A stretch of DNA of 64,000 bases from an uncultured Pseudomonadota bacterium (GCA_913058255.1 CAJXQU010000009.1:1-64000); one strand, 5' to 3'. Shown: positions 26,361 through 35,962, counted from the first letter of the stretch. Notes: a model not told the origin generated them from the sequence alone. Made by a program: numbers and translations.

Positions 26361-28096
26361 AATGATGACTGATAAATATCATGTGAAATATCACTATAAA
26401 GTCCCGGTTCTTCAAGTAGTTCCTTATGTGTGCCTGTTTGTGTTACTTGACCTTTATCCATCACCAAAATTTGATCGGCTTTCTCTACGGTTTTTAGTCG
26501 GTGAGCGATCATAATAAGAGTTTTATTTTGACCAAGCTGGTCTAAGCTTTGTTGGATCAACTGCTCACTTTCAGCATCTAAATTTGCCGTCGCTTCGTCT
26601 AATAGGATAATCGGTGCATCTTTTAGGAAAGCGCGGGCTAGGGCAATGCGTTGTATTTGTCCGCCTGATAGGCCTTGACCTCGCTCGCCGATCAATGTGT
26701 TATAGGCTTCAGGCAGGTTTTGAATGTATTGATCAATATGTGCGAGCTTCGCTGCTGTTCTGATTTTTTCTTCACTCGCTTCAGGCATGCCTAAAGCAAT
26801 GTTTTCTCGAATACTACCGTGAAATAAATAGGGGTTCTGTGGTACCCAAGCAATATGTTTTCGCCAGTCTTCTAATTTGAGCTGGTTGAGGTTGTGATCA
26901 TTTATTTTGATCTCACCACTGGTGGGAGAGATGAAGCCAGCTAACAGTCTGATGATGGTCGTTTTACCAGCGCCACTCTTGCCGACTAGCGCGGTTCGGC
27001 TTCCTGCTGGGATAGATAGCTTGAGAGGCTGTAAGGCTATGCCTCGATTATCATAGGCATAGCTGACCTGATCAAATTGAATATTTATCGGCTTGTTTGT
27101 GGCGATTAATGATTTGTCGTTATTAGCGAGAGCATGTGCAGGGATAGGTTTCGCGAGAATATCCAGCATTTTTTCAGCCGCACCGATGGCTTCCAGTCGG
27201 GCGTGATAATGTGTGCCCATATTACGTAGTGGTAAGTAGAACTCGGGAGCGAGTAATAGCGCAAAGAAGCCATAAAAGAAGTCTATTTCACCATAAAGTA
27301 GCCTGAAACCGACTAAGACAGCAACAATTGCAATACTAACACTGGCAAGAAATTCTAAAACTAGTGATGAAAGAAAGGCCACGCGTAATACTGACATGGT
27401 TGATTGTCGGTATTCTGTGGAGATCCGCCGGATCGTTTCAATTTCACGCTGGCTGGCGTTAAATATTTTTAAGGTGCTTAGCCCCTGAATCATATCTAAA
27501 AAATGAGCACTCATACGCGCCATTTCTCGCCACTGTTTCTTGTTTAGTCGCTCAGTGCCCTTACCGATCAAGATCATGAAAAATGGGATTAAGGGAGCCG
27601 TTACTAGCAGTACTAGTCCTGAGATCCAGTCGATAGGAAAGACAAATATCAAAATAGAAAGTGGAATCAAAACGACTAATGACATGGTTGGTAGGTAGCG
27701 TGCGTAATAACCTTCGAGTGCTTCAACGCCATCGATCAATGTGTTGATCAGTTCACCGCTTCTTTCACCATCCGTTGCGATGGGCCCGAGAGATAGAATA
27801 TGCTGGTGTAGTGTTTGGCGTAAGTTACGCTTTATTTCAGCGGCGGCCTTAAAGGCGATGATTTCAGCGGCCCAGCTGAGGATTGCACGCAGTGAAAAAA
27901 CTCCGAGCATGCTCAACAACCAAACGTATACATCATCCAATGCTGCTTTTTCAAAGATGACGGCATTGATTATATTGGCAAGTAGCCATGCTTGTAGGAT
28001 GAGTAAAAATCCAGCGCTGAGCCCCAAACCGATCGCGAGTGAAAGGTAGTGTCCGGTGAGGTATTTTTGTGACTTGAGAAAGTCAGATATGCTCAT
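26357..28096 (-). CDS. cydD: CydD, heterodimeric ABC exporter subunit
   Basis: 579 residues: transmembrane domain (about 1-325), then ATPase with Walker A VGKSGAGKTT, signature GLSGGQIQR and Walker B IILLDEATANLD followed by the switch His (IAHRL). It partners CydC. It begins 88 bp after cydX in the same direction, so it probably shares the cydABX transcript. In E. coli cydDC lies elsewhere from cydAB; the contiguous layout here ensures co-expression. Confidence 0.93.
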   Translation of the reverse strand: MSISDFLKSQKYLTGHYLSLAIGLGLSAGFLLILQAWLLANIINAVIFEKAALDDVYVWLLSMLGVFSLRAILSWAAEIIAFKAAAEIKRNLRQTLHQHILSLGPIATDGERSGELINTLIDGVEALEGYYARYLPTMSLVVLIPLSILIFVFPIDWISGLVLLVTAPLIPFFMILIGKGTERLNKKQWREMARMSAHFLDMIQGLSTLKIFNASQREIETIRRISTEYRQSTMSVLRVAFLSSLVLEFLASVSIAIVAVLVGFRLLYGEIDFFYGFFALLLAPEFYLPLRNMGTHYHARLEAIGAAEKMLDILAKPIPAHALANNDKSLIATNKPINIQFDQVSYAYDNRGIALQPLKLSIPAGSRTALVGKSGAGKTTIIRLLAGFISPTSGEIKINDHNLNQLKLEDWRKHIAWVPQNPYLFHGSIRENIALGMPEASEEKIRTAAKLAHIDQYIQNLPEAYNTLIGERGQGLSGGQIQRIALARAFLKDAPIILLDEATANLDAESEQLIQQSLDQLGQNKTLIMIAHRLKTVEKADQILVMDKGQVTQTGTHKELLEEPGLYSDISHDIYQSSL

Positions 28097-28184
28097 TGTG
28101 GCTCAGCTGTGCAGATTTAAGAATGAACGATGTGCTCCATACAATCGGGTAAACGATATTAAAAAATCAAGCATTCTTCAATGC

Positions 28185-28289
28185 TTACTCGTCTTCTTCT
28201 TCTAGCCCATTTAGCTCAAGCCACATGACATTAATGATGCCGAATGCACAGGCCAGTAAAACTCCAAGTATCCATGCAAAATACCACAT
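28185..28289 (-). CDS. cydX: CydX, small subunit of cytochrome bd oxidase
   Basis: A 34-residue protein too short for the ORF track. It begins MWYFAWILGVLLACAFGIIN, a single membrane helix, and ends in an acidic tail (LEEEDE), exactly the CydX/YbgT pattern. GGAG lies seven bases before the ATG. It follows cydB by 26 bp and precedes cydD. CydX stabilises the haems of the CydAB core. Confidence 0.95.
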   Translation of the reverse strand: MWYFAWILGVLLACAFGIINVMWLELNGLEEEDE

Positions 28290-28315
28290 GTTAGTTCTCC
28301 TTAATGGGTTGGTAA

Positions 28316-29461
28316 TTAATAAAGTGAATGATCATTTTCGCGGATGCTCTCAGGCGTATGCTTGCCCCACATTATTTTATAACACCAGCTTGTATAAGCC
28401 AAAATGATCGGTATGAAAACAAGTGATACCCAAAACATGATGTGTAAGGTTAGCTCACTAGAAGTTGCATCCCATAAAGTTAGGCTATGGTTTGGGTTCA
28501 GGCTTGATGGAAAGATAAACGGGAATAGCGAGAAACCGGCGGTGAGAATGATGCCTATCAAACTCGTACATGATCCAAAAAATGCCAATATTGGTCTTGC
28601 AGCTTTACCCATGATCAGGGCTGTTATGGCGCCGGCAAAACCCAGTAGAGGCGCGATGATAAACAAGGGATAGTTTGAATAGTTTTGCAACCAGCTTGAT
28701 TCACCCACCGTGACGGTTTTATTAAGAGGGTTGCTAGCTGCGGAGAGATCCAATTGGCCTTGAATAGCATAGCCATCAATACCAAGCCAGATCCAGAGAC
28801 CTTCTATAGCGAATAAAGCGATCACGGCAGTAGCTGCTATTTTTAAAAACCTTCTAGAACGCTCATAAACCGCGCCATCTGATCGAAGCATTAGATAACT
28901 AGCACCTTGCATCATAAACATGGCGATCGCTAATAGGCCAGACAGGATGGCAAAAGGATGTAGCAATTGGAAAAAGCTGGTATCTAATGACGATCGTAGG
29001 AGTTCATCGAATTCAAAACCAATGCCTAGAAATAGATTTCCCATGCCGACACCGAAGATCAGTGGAGGTATGACGCCGGGAACAAATAAAGCCCAATCCC
29101 AGAAATTACGCCAGCTTTGGTTCGGTAGCTTAGATCGATAATCGAAACCAACAGGTCGTAGAAATAATGAGAATAATAAGATCAATAGTGCTAAATACAT
29201 TGCCGAGAATGCGGTCGCATAGAGAGTTGGCCATGCGGCGAATAGGGCGCCAGCAGCTAAGATTAACCAAACTTGATTCCCATCCCAATGCGGTGCTATC
29301 GCATTGATCGCAACCCGTCGCTCTTCATCTGTTTTACCAACAAACGGCAGGATCATGGCGACTCCCATATCAAAACCTTCTGTGAGTGCAAAACCGATCC
29401 ACAGGACACCAATGATGATCCACCAAGCCAGCCTTAAAAATTCGTAATCTAAAAATTCCAT
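28316..29461 (-). CDS. cydB: CydB, cytochrome bd ubiquinol oxidase subunit II
   Basis: 381 residues, all-helical membrane protein with the N-terminal block FLRLAWWIIIGVLWIGFALTEGFDMGV typical of CydB. The tracked ORF starts at 29566, but that extension overlaps the end of cydA and is not conserved; the ATG at 29461 has GGAGG ten bases upstream and follows the cydA stop by 13 bp. CydB pairs with CydA in the inner membrane. Confidence 0.95.
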   Translation of the reverse strand: MEFLDYEFLRLAWWIIIGVLWIGFALTEGFDMGVAMILPFVGKTDEERRVAINAIAPHWDGNQVWLILAAGALFAAWPTLYATAFSAMYLALLILLFSLFLRPVGFDYRSKLPNQSWRNFWDWALFVPGVIPPLIFGVGMGNLFLGIGFEFDELLRSSLDTSFFQLLHPFAILSGLLAIAMFMMQGASYLMLRSDGAVYERSRRFLKIAATAVIALFAIEGLWIWLGIDGYAIQGQLDLSAASNPLNKTVTVGESSWLQNYSNYPLFIIAPLLGFAGAITALIMGKAARPILAFFGSCTSLIGIILTAGFSLFPFIFPSSLNPNHSLTLWDATSSELTLHIMFWVSLVFIPIILAYTSWCYKIMWGKHTPESIRENDHSLY

Positions 29462-29474
29462 GACTAAAAACCTC

Positions 29475-31061
29475 CTACAGTAAGTTGTTATTTGTGTTGG
29501 TGCTGCTCGCAGCGGTTTCAAAATGATAACGACCAGTATGTAAAGAACTTGGCCCCTGGCGAGCAAACTTGAGCATTAGGAACACTTCTACAACGAGCAA
29601 GATGGAATAAAAGATGATAAATGCGATGAGGCTATTAAAAACGTCGCTGTATTCAAGACTGGAAACTGCCAGTGCAGTTGGCAAGATTTCACCGACAGCC
29701 CAAGGCTGACGACCAAATTCTGCAACGAACCAACCACACTCAATGGCAATCCACGGTAATGGCAGGCTTAGGAAACATAACCAAAGTAGCCATCGTTTAT
29801 GAAAAGAGCTGCGTTTGGCCGTGAAATAGAAAGCCAATAAAAAGACAAATAACATGGCAACACCCGCACCGACCATGGCACGAAAAGCAAAAAATAATGG
29901 AGCAACTTTCGGAATACTGTTTTTCGCAGCCAGTTTGATCTGCTCTTCTGTCGCATCAACGACATCTTCGGTGTATTGCTTGAGTAATAAACCGTAACCA
30001 AAGTCTTGGCTTAGTTCTGTTTTAAAAGTTAATTTTTCGGCTGCGGAAGCATTACCGCTGCGTATCTTTTCAAATGCAGCGTAGGCCAACATGCCATTTC
30101 TGATCCGATCTTCGTTTTCCACAATAATATCTTTTAGGCCTTTTACTTCTTCAGTGAATGAGCGGGTGGCAATAATTCCCATTACATAAGGTACTTTTAG
30201 CGCATAATGCGTTTCTTGTGCTTCTTGATCAGGAATACCAAACACTGTAAAGGCGGCTGGAGCTTCTTCGGTTTCCCATTCTGCTTCAAAAGCGGCTAGT
30301 TTGTATTCTTGCAAAGCACCAGCTTCGTAACCACTCTCATCGCCGAGTAATAACACTGAGAAAATAGAGGCTGTTCCAAAACCTGCCGCGACAGCAAATG
30401 AGCGTTTAGCAAAACCGATGTCACGGCCTTTAAGCAGATACCAAGCGCTAATACTTAAGATGAACATTGAACCAGCTACATAACCACTGGCGACGGTGTG
30501 AATGAATTTAACTTGAGCGACAGGGTTGAGAAGGATCTCTGTAAAGCTGACCATTTCCATACGCATAGTTTCGATATTAAACTCAGCACCTACTGGATTC
30601 TGCATCCAACCATTCGCTATAAGGATCCATAAAGCAGAGAGGTTTGTACCCAAAGCCATCAACCAGGTGACGGTAAGGTGTTGGACTTTAGTCATTCGAG
30701 CCCAGCCGAAGAAAAACATCCCCACGAAAGTAGATTCTAAAAAGAATGCCATCAATCCTTCGATCGCGAGAGGAGCCCCGAAAATATCTCCAACGTAATG
30801 TGAGTAGTATGACCAATTGGTGCCGAATGAGAATTCCATCGTCAATCCAGTGGCTACACCTAAGGCAAAATTGATCCCAAACAGCTTGCCCCAAAACTGA
30901 ACCATGTCTTTATAGACTTGCCGGCCCGTCATGACATAGACCGATTCCATGATCGCGAGCAAGAAGGTCATTCCTATTGTTAAAGGAACAAACAAGAAAT
31001 GATACAAAGCTACAACAGCAAATTGTAAGCGCGAAATATCAACTACTTCTTCAGGGATCAT
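29475..31061 (-). CDS. cydA: CydA, cytochrome bd ubiquinol oxidase subunit I
   Basis: 528 residues. The haem b595 ligand His lies in VALYHFLFVPLTIG, the GRQP motif is intact (FGRQPWAVGE), and a long periplasmic Q-loop (about 255-385) marks the L-subfamily found in enterobacteria. It oxidises quinol and reduces oxygen to water with high affinity, supporting growth at low oxygen. It is the first gene of cydABX-DC. Two WGTTAATTAW boxes lie about 370-400 bp upstream, which would fit ArcA-type redox control. Confidence 0.96.
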   Translation of the reverse strand: MIPEEVVDISRLQFAVVALYHFLFVPLTIGMTFLLAIMESVYVMTGRQVYKDMVQFWGKLFGINFALGVATGLTMEFSFGTNWSYYSHYVGDIFGAPLAIEGLMAFFLESTFVGMFFFGWARMTKVQHLTVTWLMALGTNLSALWILIANGWMQNPVGAEFNIETMRMEMVSFTEILLNPVAQVKFIHTVASGYVAGSMFILSISAWYLLKGRDIGFAKRSFAVAAGFGTASIFSVLLLGDESGYEAGALQEYKLAAFEAEWETEEAPAAFTVFGIPDQEAQETHYALKVPYVMGIIATRSFTEEVKGLKDIIVENEDRIRNGMLAYAAFEKIRSGNASAAEKLTFKTELSQDFGYGLLLKQYTEDVVDATEEQIKLAAKNSIPKVAPLFFAFRAMVGAGVAMLFVFLLAFYFTAKRSSFHKRWLLWLCFLSLPLPWIAIECGWFVAEFGRQPWAVGEILPTALAVSSLEYSDVFNSLIAFIIFYSILLVVEVFLMLKFARQGPSSLHTGRYHFETAASSTNTNNNLL

Positions 31062-31727
31062 AAGTGAGTTACCGGTTTATTATGGAAATGGACAACTTAG
31101 TGATTTTAGACTATCTACCAATAATGATACATTCATTATTTCTAAATATATGTGTAATTGAACAGAGTAAGAGCTAAGCCTATGTTAGCAAAGACAATCT
31201 AATGTAGAGGCGTCTATCTCACTGTATAAGTTTCCTTAAATAAGAGCACAAGGAGTAAACCAATAGTTTAACCCATTCATATTCCATTCAGCTAAATATC
31301 AACAGAATTGCCGACGTTGTAGAGATAATGATTTAAGTTTTAGATAATTGTTATAAGTTTCTTTTAAGTTTCTAATTGTTAACAACTATTGAGTTGACAC
31401 ACTTCAGAAGAAATTTTCTTATAACTTAAAGTTAATTATCATATAAGTTAATTAACTTATTGTTTTATAAATTTAAATTTCTAAACGGTTAGTATGTATT
31501 TTAAAATAAACGTGCACTTTAGATGTTAATTTCATCGTTTAGAGCTATTTATCAGGGTATGCCAGCGCTTACAATATATTCATAATAATCAATGAGATGC
31601 TGGATGTATGAAAATAATGTTTGAAATATTTTTACAATAATCTACAATTGGTATCAAGTCATCGAGAGTGACTTGACTCGTGATCAAACTTAAGTATTTT
31701 TTTAATCTATTCAAAGGAGGGGGGATA
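31062..31727. other. Divergent regulatory region of cydA and the repeat-protein gene
   Basis: About 660 very AT-rich bases with no ORF. It holds the TTAATTAA cluster annotated separately, two close AAGTTTC copies near 31347 and 31362, and a TTGACA at 31394 that could be a -35 element with an imperfectly spaced TATAAC. The promoters of both flanking genes must lie here. Confidence 0.45.
31430..31460. promoter_or_regulatory. Candidate ArcA-type sites upstream of cydA
   Basis: AGTTAATTAT (31430-31439) and AGTTAATTAA (31446-31455) both match the ArcA-P consensus WGTTAATTAW. The second sits inside a perfect 18-bp palindrome, ATAAGTTAATTAACTTAT (31443-31460). cydAB is a classical ArcA target, which makes the site plausible, but AT-rich background weakens it and no arcA gene is in the window. 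Confidence 0.45.
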
Positions 31728-33329
31728 ATGTCAATTAAACCTCGTAATAAAAGTATAGTTTCTTTAAGCGCAATGGGGCTGTTAGCTTTAGGTTCAACGC
31801 TAGCACATGCGGATGAAGTTTCATCTCAGTTAATCAACATACAAGCACCGATAGCCACCAGTATTGGTATGGCAACAGGATCTGCTGCAGTAGCAACTGC
31901 TCCAATAGCAGGCGCAGCGGCTGCAGGAATGCAAACCGATCTTCTGCCTCCTAACGCGACTCCTGGTCAGTGTTATGCTCGTATTTGGGTTCCACCAAAG
32001 TTTCAAACTGTAACTGAAACAGTTGAGACTAAACCAACGGGTGAGCGCCTAGAAGTTATTCCAGCAAAATTTGAAACTGTTACTGAAAGAATTCTTGTTA
32101 AAGAGGCTTCAGAAAAGCTAGTGACAATTCCTGCTACTTATGGAACAACTTCAGAGAAAATCCTTGTTAAAGATTCTTCTCTTCATTGGCATTATGGCCG
32201 TAACGGTGTTCAATCAGCTAAACATTCAAAAACTCAACATCCAGATGCTGCGTTCTTGAACTATGCTCGTTCTTTGGGTATGCCTGATAATGTTCAGCCT
32301 GGTCAATGTTATGCTGAGTACACACAACCAGAAAAATTCGAAACAGTTACAGAAAGAATGGTTAAGTCTGAAGCGTCTCAAAAAATCGATATCGTTCCAG
32401 CTACTTACTCTACTGTAGAAGAAAGAGTCTTGGTTAGTGAAGCTTCAGAGAAACTAATTACAGTTCCAGCTACTTATGGAACAGTGACAGAAAAAGTTCT
32501 AGTTAAGCCTGCATTCACTACTTGGAAAGTATCTGAGTGTTCTGGTGGTGCTTGTCAAACGGGTACGGTTCCAAATCGTGTATCTGGTTCTGTTGATCGA
32601 ATCGATCAATCGACTGGTGAAATCATGTGTTTGATTGAAGTTCCTGCGCAATACAAAACAATTACTAAACGTGTTTTGAAAACGCCAGCAACGACTAAAA
32701 CAGTTTCAACTCCAGCTCAATATAAAGTACAAAAAGTACGTAAGCTTGCTACTTCAGCTTCAGAGCGTGTGATTGATATTCCTGCGACTTACCAAACTGT
32801 TTCTAAGACAGTTAAGTCTGCAGATCCTGTAACTTCTTGGCACCTACATGGTTCAGCTAGCACTAAAAATGCTGGTCTAGCGACTGGTAATGCACTTTGC
32901 TTGACTGAAAAGCCAGCTGCTTACAAAACTGTGTCTAAGCGTGTTGTGAAAACAGCTGCAGCGACGAAGACGATTGCTATTCCTTCGGAATATAAAACTG
33001 TTCAAGTACGTAAAATGGTTACTCCACCACAGGAACGTCGCATCGAAATTCCTGCTGAGTTCGGTAAAGTGACTAAAACTGAAAGAATCAGTGAAGGTAA
33101 TATGGAATGGAAACCTGTTCTTTGCCAAGCGAATATGACTTCTGCTAAGGTTCAAGATATTCAGCGAGCTTTGAAAGCAAAAGGTAGTTATCACGGGCCA
33201 ATTGATGGTGTTGTGGGTTCACAAACTATTCGTGCATTTCAGAAGTATCAAAAAGCTAAAGGTTTAACTCCTACTCGATTCCTCACTATTGAGACAGTCA
33301 AGTCATTAGGCGTTAATCCTACGCACTAA
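31728..33329 (+). CDS. Secreted four-module repeat protein with peptidoglycan-binding C terminus
   Basis: 533 residues from the ATG at 31728, chosen over the tracked 31680 because GGAGGGGG lies directly upstream and a clean signal peptide follows (about 1-28, THE LAHA cleavage region). After an Ala-rich linker come four modules, Cys82-Trp154, Cys194-Trp266, Cys301-Trp371 and Cys391-Trp461. Each holds three copies of a roughly 23-residue unit with the pattern P-A-x-Y/F-x-T-V, for example IPATYGTVTEK-like segments. The C terminus (about 467-527) is a PG_binding_1 domain (QDIQRALKAKGSYHGPIDG). The repeats are not a family I can name. A perfect terminator follows, so it is probably monocistronic. 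Likely a periplasmic or surface scaffold tied to peptidoglycan (inference). Confidence 0.85.
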   Translation: MSIKPRNKSIVSLSAMGLLALGSTLAHADEVSSQLINIQAPIATSIGMATGSAAVATAPIAGAAAAGMQTDLLPPNATPGQCYARIWVPPKFQTVTETVETKPTGERLEVIPAKFETVTERILVKEASEKLVTIPATYGTTSEKILVKDSSLHWHYGRNGVQSAKHSKTQHPDAAFLNYARSLGMPDNVQPGQCYAEYTQPEKFETVTERMVKSEASQKIDIVPATYSTVEERVLVSEASEKLITVPATYGTVTEKVLVKPAFTTWKVSECSGGACQTGTVPNRVSGSVDRIDQSTGEIMCLIEVPAQYKTITKRVLKTPATTKTVSTPAQYKVQKVRKLATSASERVIDIPATYQTVSKTVKSADPVTSWHLHGSASTKNAGLATGNALCLTEKPAAYKTVSKRVVKTAAATKTIAIPSEYKTVQVRKMVTPPQERRIEIPAEFGKVTKTERISEGNMEWKPVLCQANMTSAKVQDIQRALKAKGSYHGPIDGVVGSQTIRAFQKYQKAKGLTPTRFLTIETVKSLGVNPTH

Positions 33330-33355
33330 ACGATTACTTAGTATGTAATTGAATC

Positions 33356-33385
33356 GAAGGGCCGCTTATGCGGCCCTTCTTTTTT
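33356..33385 (+). terminator. Intrinsic terminator of the repeat-protein gene
   Basis: A perfect 10-bp GC-rich stem (GAAGGGCCGC / GCGGCCCTTC, loop TTAT) followed by six Ts. Confidence 0.95.
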
Positions 33386-33513
33386 GTGAAATATAATGAT
33401 GTTCTGATGCCATTCTATTTACTTAACGAATAGAACAGAGGCTCTTTTATTTTAAAAGAAGATCTTTCTCATTATATAAACTTCAATTAATGACCGGATG
33501 AGGATGTAAGATT

Positions 33514-33948
33514 ATGAAAATGTATTATCTTGTAGCGCTTATGTTTTTGGGACAATTAGCCATGTTCTCAACAGCTCAATCACAAGAACAAAGGTTTCCT
33601 AAACAAACCAAAGATATTGTTTGGATCGAGAAAAATGCACAAGGTGAGTCTATCGTCCATTTGTATGTGTATTGGTCTTTGACTTGTCCACATTGTGAAA
33701 AATCATTACCTTATATAAAAAAATTAGCCAAAACTAACCCTTGGTTAAAATTGCACCTTAAGGAAGTTTCCAAAAACCAAAAGCATTTAATCTCATTATA
33801 TAAAATGGCTGAGACATTAGACGAACCAAACTCAGGTGAAGTACCAGCATTTTTCTTTTGTGGAATAATGTATACGGGTTACGGAGAAAATGAGACGACT
33901 GGAACCTGGATTAAAGACACCTTGAAAGAATGTCACGCACAAAAGTAG
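33514..33948 (+). CDS. Exported thioredoxin-fold protein (CPHC)
   Basis: 144 residues with a Sec signal (about 1-23, STAQS). The thioredoxin-like active site is LTCPHCEKSLPY, preceded by the strand HLYVYWS. A cis-Pro-type loop is readable as GEVPAFFFCG, with a further Cys there and one near the end. It is probably a periplasmic thiol-disulfide protein. AGGATG precedes the start. It lies 55 bp before a DUF2059 gene, and about 180 bp after the Cys-bearing repeat protein; a link to the latter is only speculation. Confidence 0.75.
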   Translation: MKMYYLVALMFLGQLAMFSTAQSQEQRFPKQTKDIVWIEKNAQGESIVHLYVYWSLTCPHCEKSLPYIKKLAKTNPWLKLHLKEVSKNQKHLISLYKMAETLDEPNSGEVPAFFFCGIMYTGYGENETTGTWIKDTLKECHAQK

Positions 33949-34003
33949 TGAGAGCGTATTTTATATTTTTAAATATTAAAGAAATATTTGAAGGAAGAGA
34001 TTG

Positions 34004-34519
34004 ATGAAAAAGTCCATTTTAGTGTTAACAATGATATTTCTTTGTAGTATTAAACCCATATTGGCTGAAGAGGTACCATTCGAAAAGAAAGCGCTGATTG
34101 ATCAACTGTTGACGCAGACAGGACAGACAACTATTTCTGTAAGTAAGCAGTTTTCAACTATCTTTATTCAACAAATGACGATGCTGTTAAGACAATCACA
34201 GCCAGATATTGATCCGAAAGCATATGACTATATGAGCGAAGAAGTCATCAGCATTTTTGATGATGAAATTAAGATAAATGGTGGTTTTTTTGATTTAATT
34301 TATCCAATTTATAATAAACATTTTTCGAATCAAGAGCTTGAGGAAATTATCGCATTCAATAATACGGCCCTAGGTAAGAAAATGAACAAGGTACTTCCCC
34401 AAATAACACAAGAAGCGATGCTTGCTGGACAAGAGTTCGGGAAGTCTTTAGGTCCAAAAATAAAGGGGAGAGTTTTGGCTCGATTTGAACAAGAAGGTAT
34501 TGAGATAAAAAAGAAATAA
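34004..34519 (+). CDS. DUF2059-family exported protein
   Basis: 171 residues from ATG 34004 (the tracked TTG at 34001 is one codon earlier; GGAAGAG precedes both). Signal peptide about 1-20 (KPILA). The rest is helical with the DUF2059 core YNKHFSNQELEEIIAFNNTALGKKMNKVLPQ. The family's role is unknown; members are periplasmic. It probably shares a transcript with the thioredoxin-fold gene upstream. Confidence 0.8.
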   Translation: MKKSILVLTMIFLCSIKPILAEEVPFEKKALIDQLLTQTGQTTISVSKQFSTIFIQQMTMLLRQSQPDIDPKAYDYMSEEVISIFDDEIKINGGFFDLIYPIYNKHFSNQELEEIIAFNNTALGKKMNKVLPQITQEAMLAGQEFGKSLGPKIKGRVLARFEQEGIEIKKK

Positions 34520-34543
34520 ATTTCAATACAGAAAAAATCAGCA

Positions 34544-34578
34544 GACTAACTAAATGGAGCTTACCTCCATTGATAGTC
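34544..34578 (+). terminator. Stem-loop after the DUF2059 gene
   Basis: AATGGAG / CTCCATT around CTTAC, with an outer GACTA / TAGTC pair. The following sequence is only weakly T-rich, so termination efficiency is doubtful. Confidence 0.4.
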
Positions 34579-34765
34579 CTATAAATAAGTTTCGTGCAGA
34601 ATTTTAATGAGAAAAAGGATTTTCTCAAATGCAGTCTATACCGCCATGTTCAAAACTACAAAGCTCGCATTCTCATTTTAATGGTAGTGCCTAACAATAA
34701 CGAAAGAGGAGCTTGAAAAAAATAGTTTGCCTTATCAACAGGATAAATTTCTTTGCAAAACATAA

Positions 34766-35962
34766 ATGAGTAAACCTTCAACAAATATTAGTTTCACAGA
34801 ATTTGTCGCATTGATGGCGCTTATGATGTCATTAACTGCATTGTCTATCGATGCAATGCTTCCGGCATTACCGCAAATAGGTCATGACTTAGCTGTAGCC
34901 AATAAGAATGATCTGCAACTGATTATCACAACATTATTTGTGGGGATGGCAATAGGGCAGCTGATTTACGGGCCATTTTCTGATAGTAGAGGCCGTAAAC
35001 CAGCGATCTATCTAGCTATTAGTATTTTTATTGTTGGCAGTTTGTGCTCAATTTTTGCGACAAGTTTTTCTATGATGCTATTTGGTCGTTTTCTTCAAGG
35101 GTTTGGCGCTGCAGGGCCGAAAATAGTTTCTGTGGCACTGGTACGTGATGAATATGAAGGTCGTGCGATGGCACGTGTTATGTCATTCATTATGACAATA
35201 TTTATATTAGTACCTATCATTGCGCCAGCACTAGGACAAATGATTTTATTTATCGCTGATTGGCGTGCTATCTTTGCTTTATTTTTAGTTTTAGCATTAA
35301 CAATTTTAGTTTGGTTTTCAGTCAGGCAAGCTGAAACTTTGTTAGCTAGCGAACGCATCCCTATATCAGCTGAAAAAATTCAATCAGAAATTAAAGAGAT
35401 ATTATCTAACAGAGTTTCTACAGGTTACGCTATCACCAGCGGTTTAGTTTTTGGTGCACTAGTCGGTTATCTAAGCTGCATTCAACCAATCTTCCAAGAA
35501 TTGTATGGGCTAGGTTCTAAGTTCGCTCTTTATTTTGGCTTTATTGCGGGTTCTATTGGTATAGCAACCTTAGTCAACGCCAAACTTGTTATGCGTTATG
35601 GTATGCATCTACTTAGTCGAATTGCATTGATTACGATGATGGTTATTTCGATCATATTTTTTATAATAGCCAGCTTCTATTCAGGGCTTCCTGACTTAGG
35701 AATGTTAATTGTATATTTTCTGTTATGTTTCTTTTGTATAGGCATCCTGTTCGGTAATCTTAATGCGATAGCAATGGAACCTCTAGGCCATATTGCGGGC
35801 ATGGGAGCAGCTGTTATAGGTTCATTATCTACTTTTATTTCAGTACCTCTAGGTATGTTAATCGGTCACTATTATAATAATACGGTCCTTCCGCTAATCG
35901 CAGGTTTTATGATATTAGCAATACTCTCTTTATTGGTTACTAATTGGGCTAACCGTACATAA
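34766..35962 (+). CDS. Bcr/CflA-family MFS drug exporter
   Basis: 398 residues, twelve predicted membrane helices. MFS signature GPFSDSRGRKPAI follows helix 2, and the N-terminal block LSIDAMLPALPQIG is typical of the Bcr/CflA subfamily (proton-driven export of bicyclomycin, chloramphenicol or other small molecules). The start ATG lacks a strong ribosome site. An IS3 remnant begins 17 bp after the stop, so the natural downstream region has been replaced. Confidence 0.88.
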   Translation: MSKPSTNISFTEFVALMALMMSLTALSIDAMLPALPQIGHDLAVANKNDLQLIITTLFVGMAIGQLIYGPFSDSRGRKPAIYLAISIFIVGSLCSIFATSFSMMLFGRFLQGFGAAGPKIVSVALVRDEYEGRAMARVMSFIMTIFILVPIIAPALGQMILFIADWRAIFALFLVLALTILVWFSVRQAETLLASERIPISAEKIQSEIKEILSNRVSTGYAITSGLVFGALVGYLSCIQPIFQELYGLGSKFALYFGFIAGSIGIATLVNAKLVMRYGMHLLSRIALITMMVISIIFFIIASFYSGLPDLGMLIVYFLLCFFCIGILFGNLNAIAMEPLGHIAGMGAAVIGSLSTFISVPLGMLIGHYYNNTVLPLIAGFMILAILSLLVTNWANRT

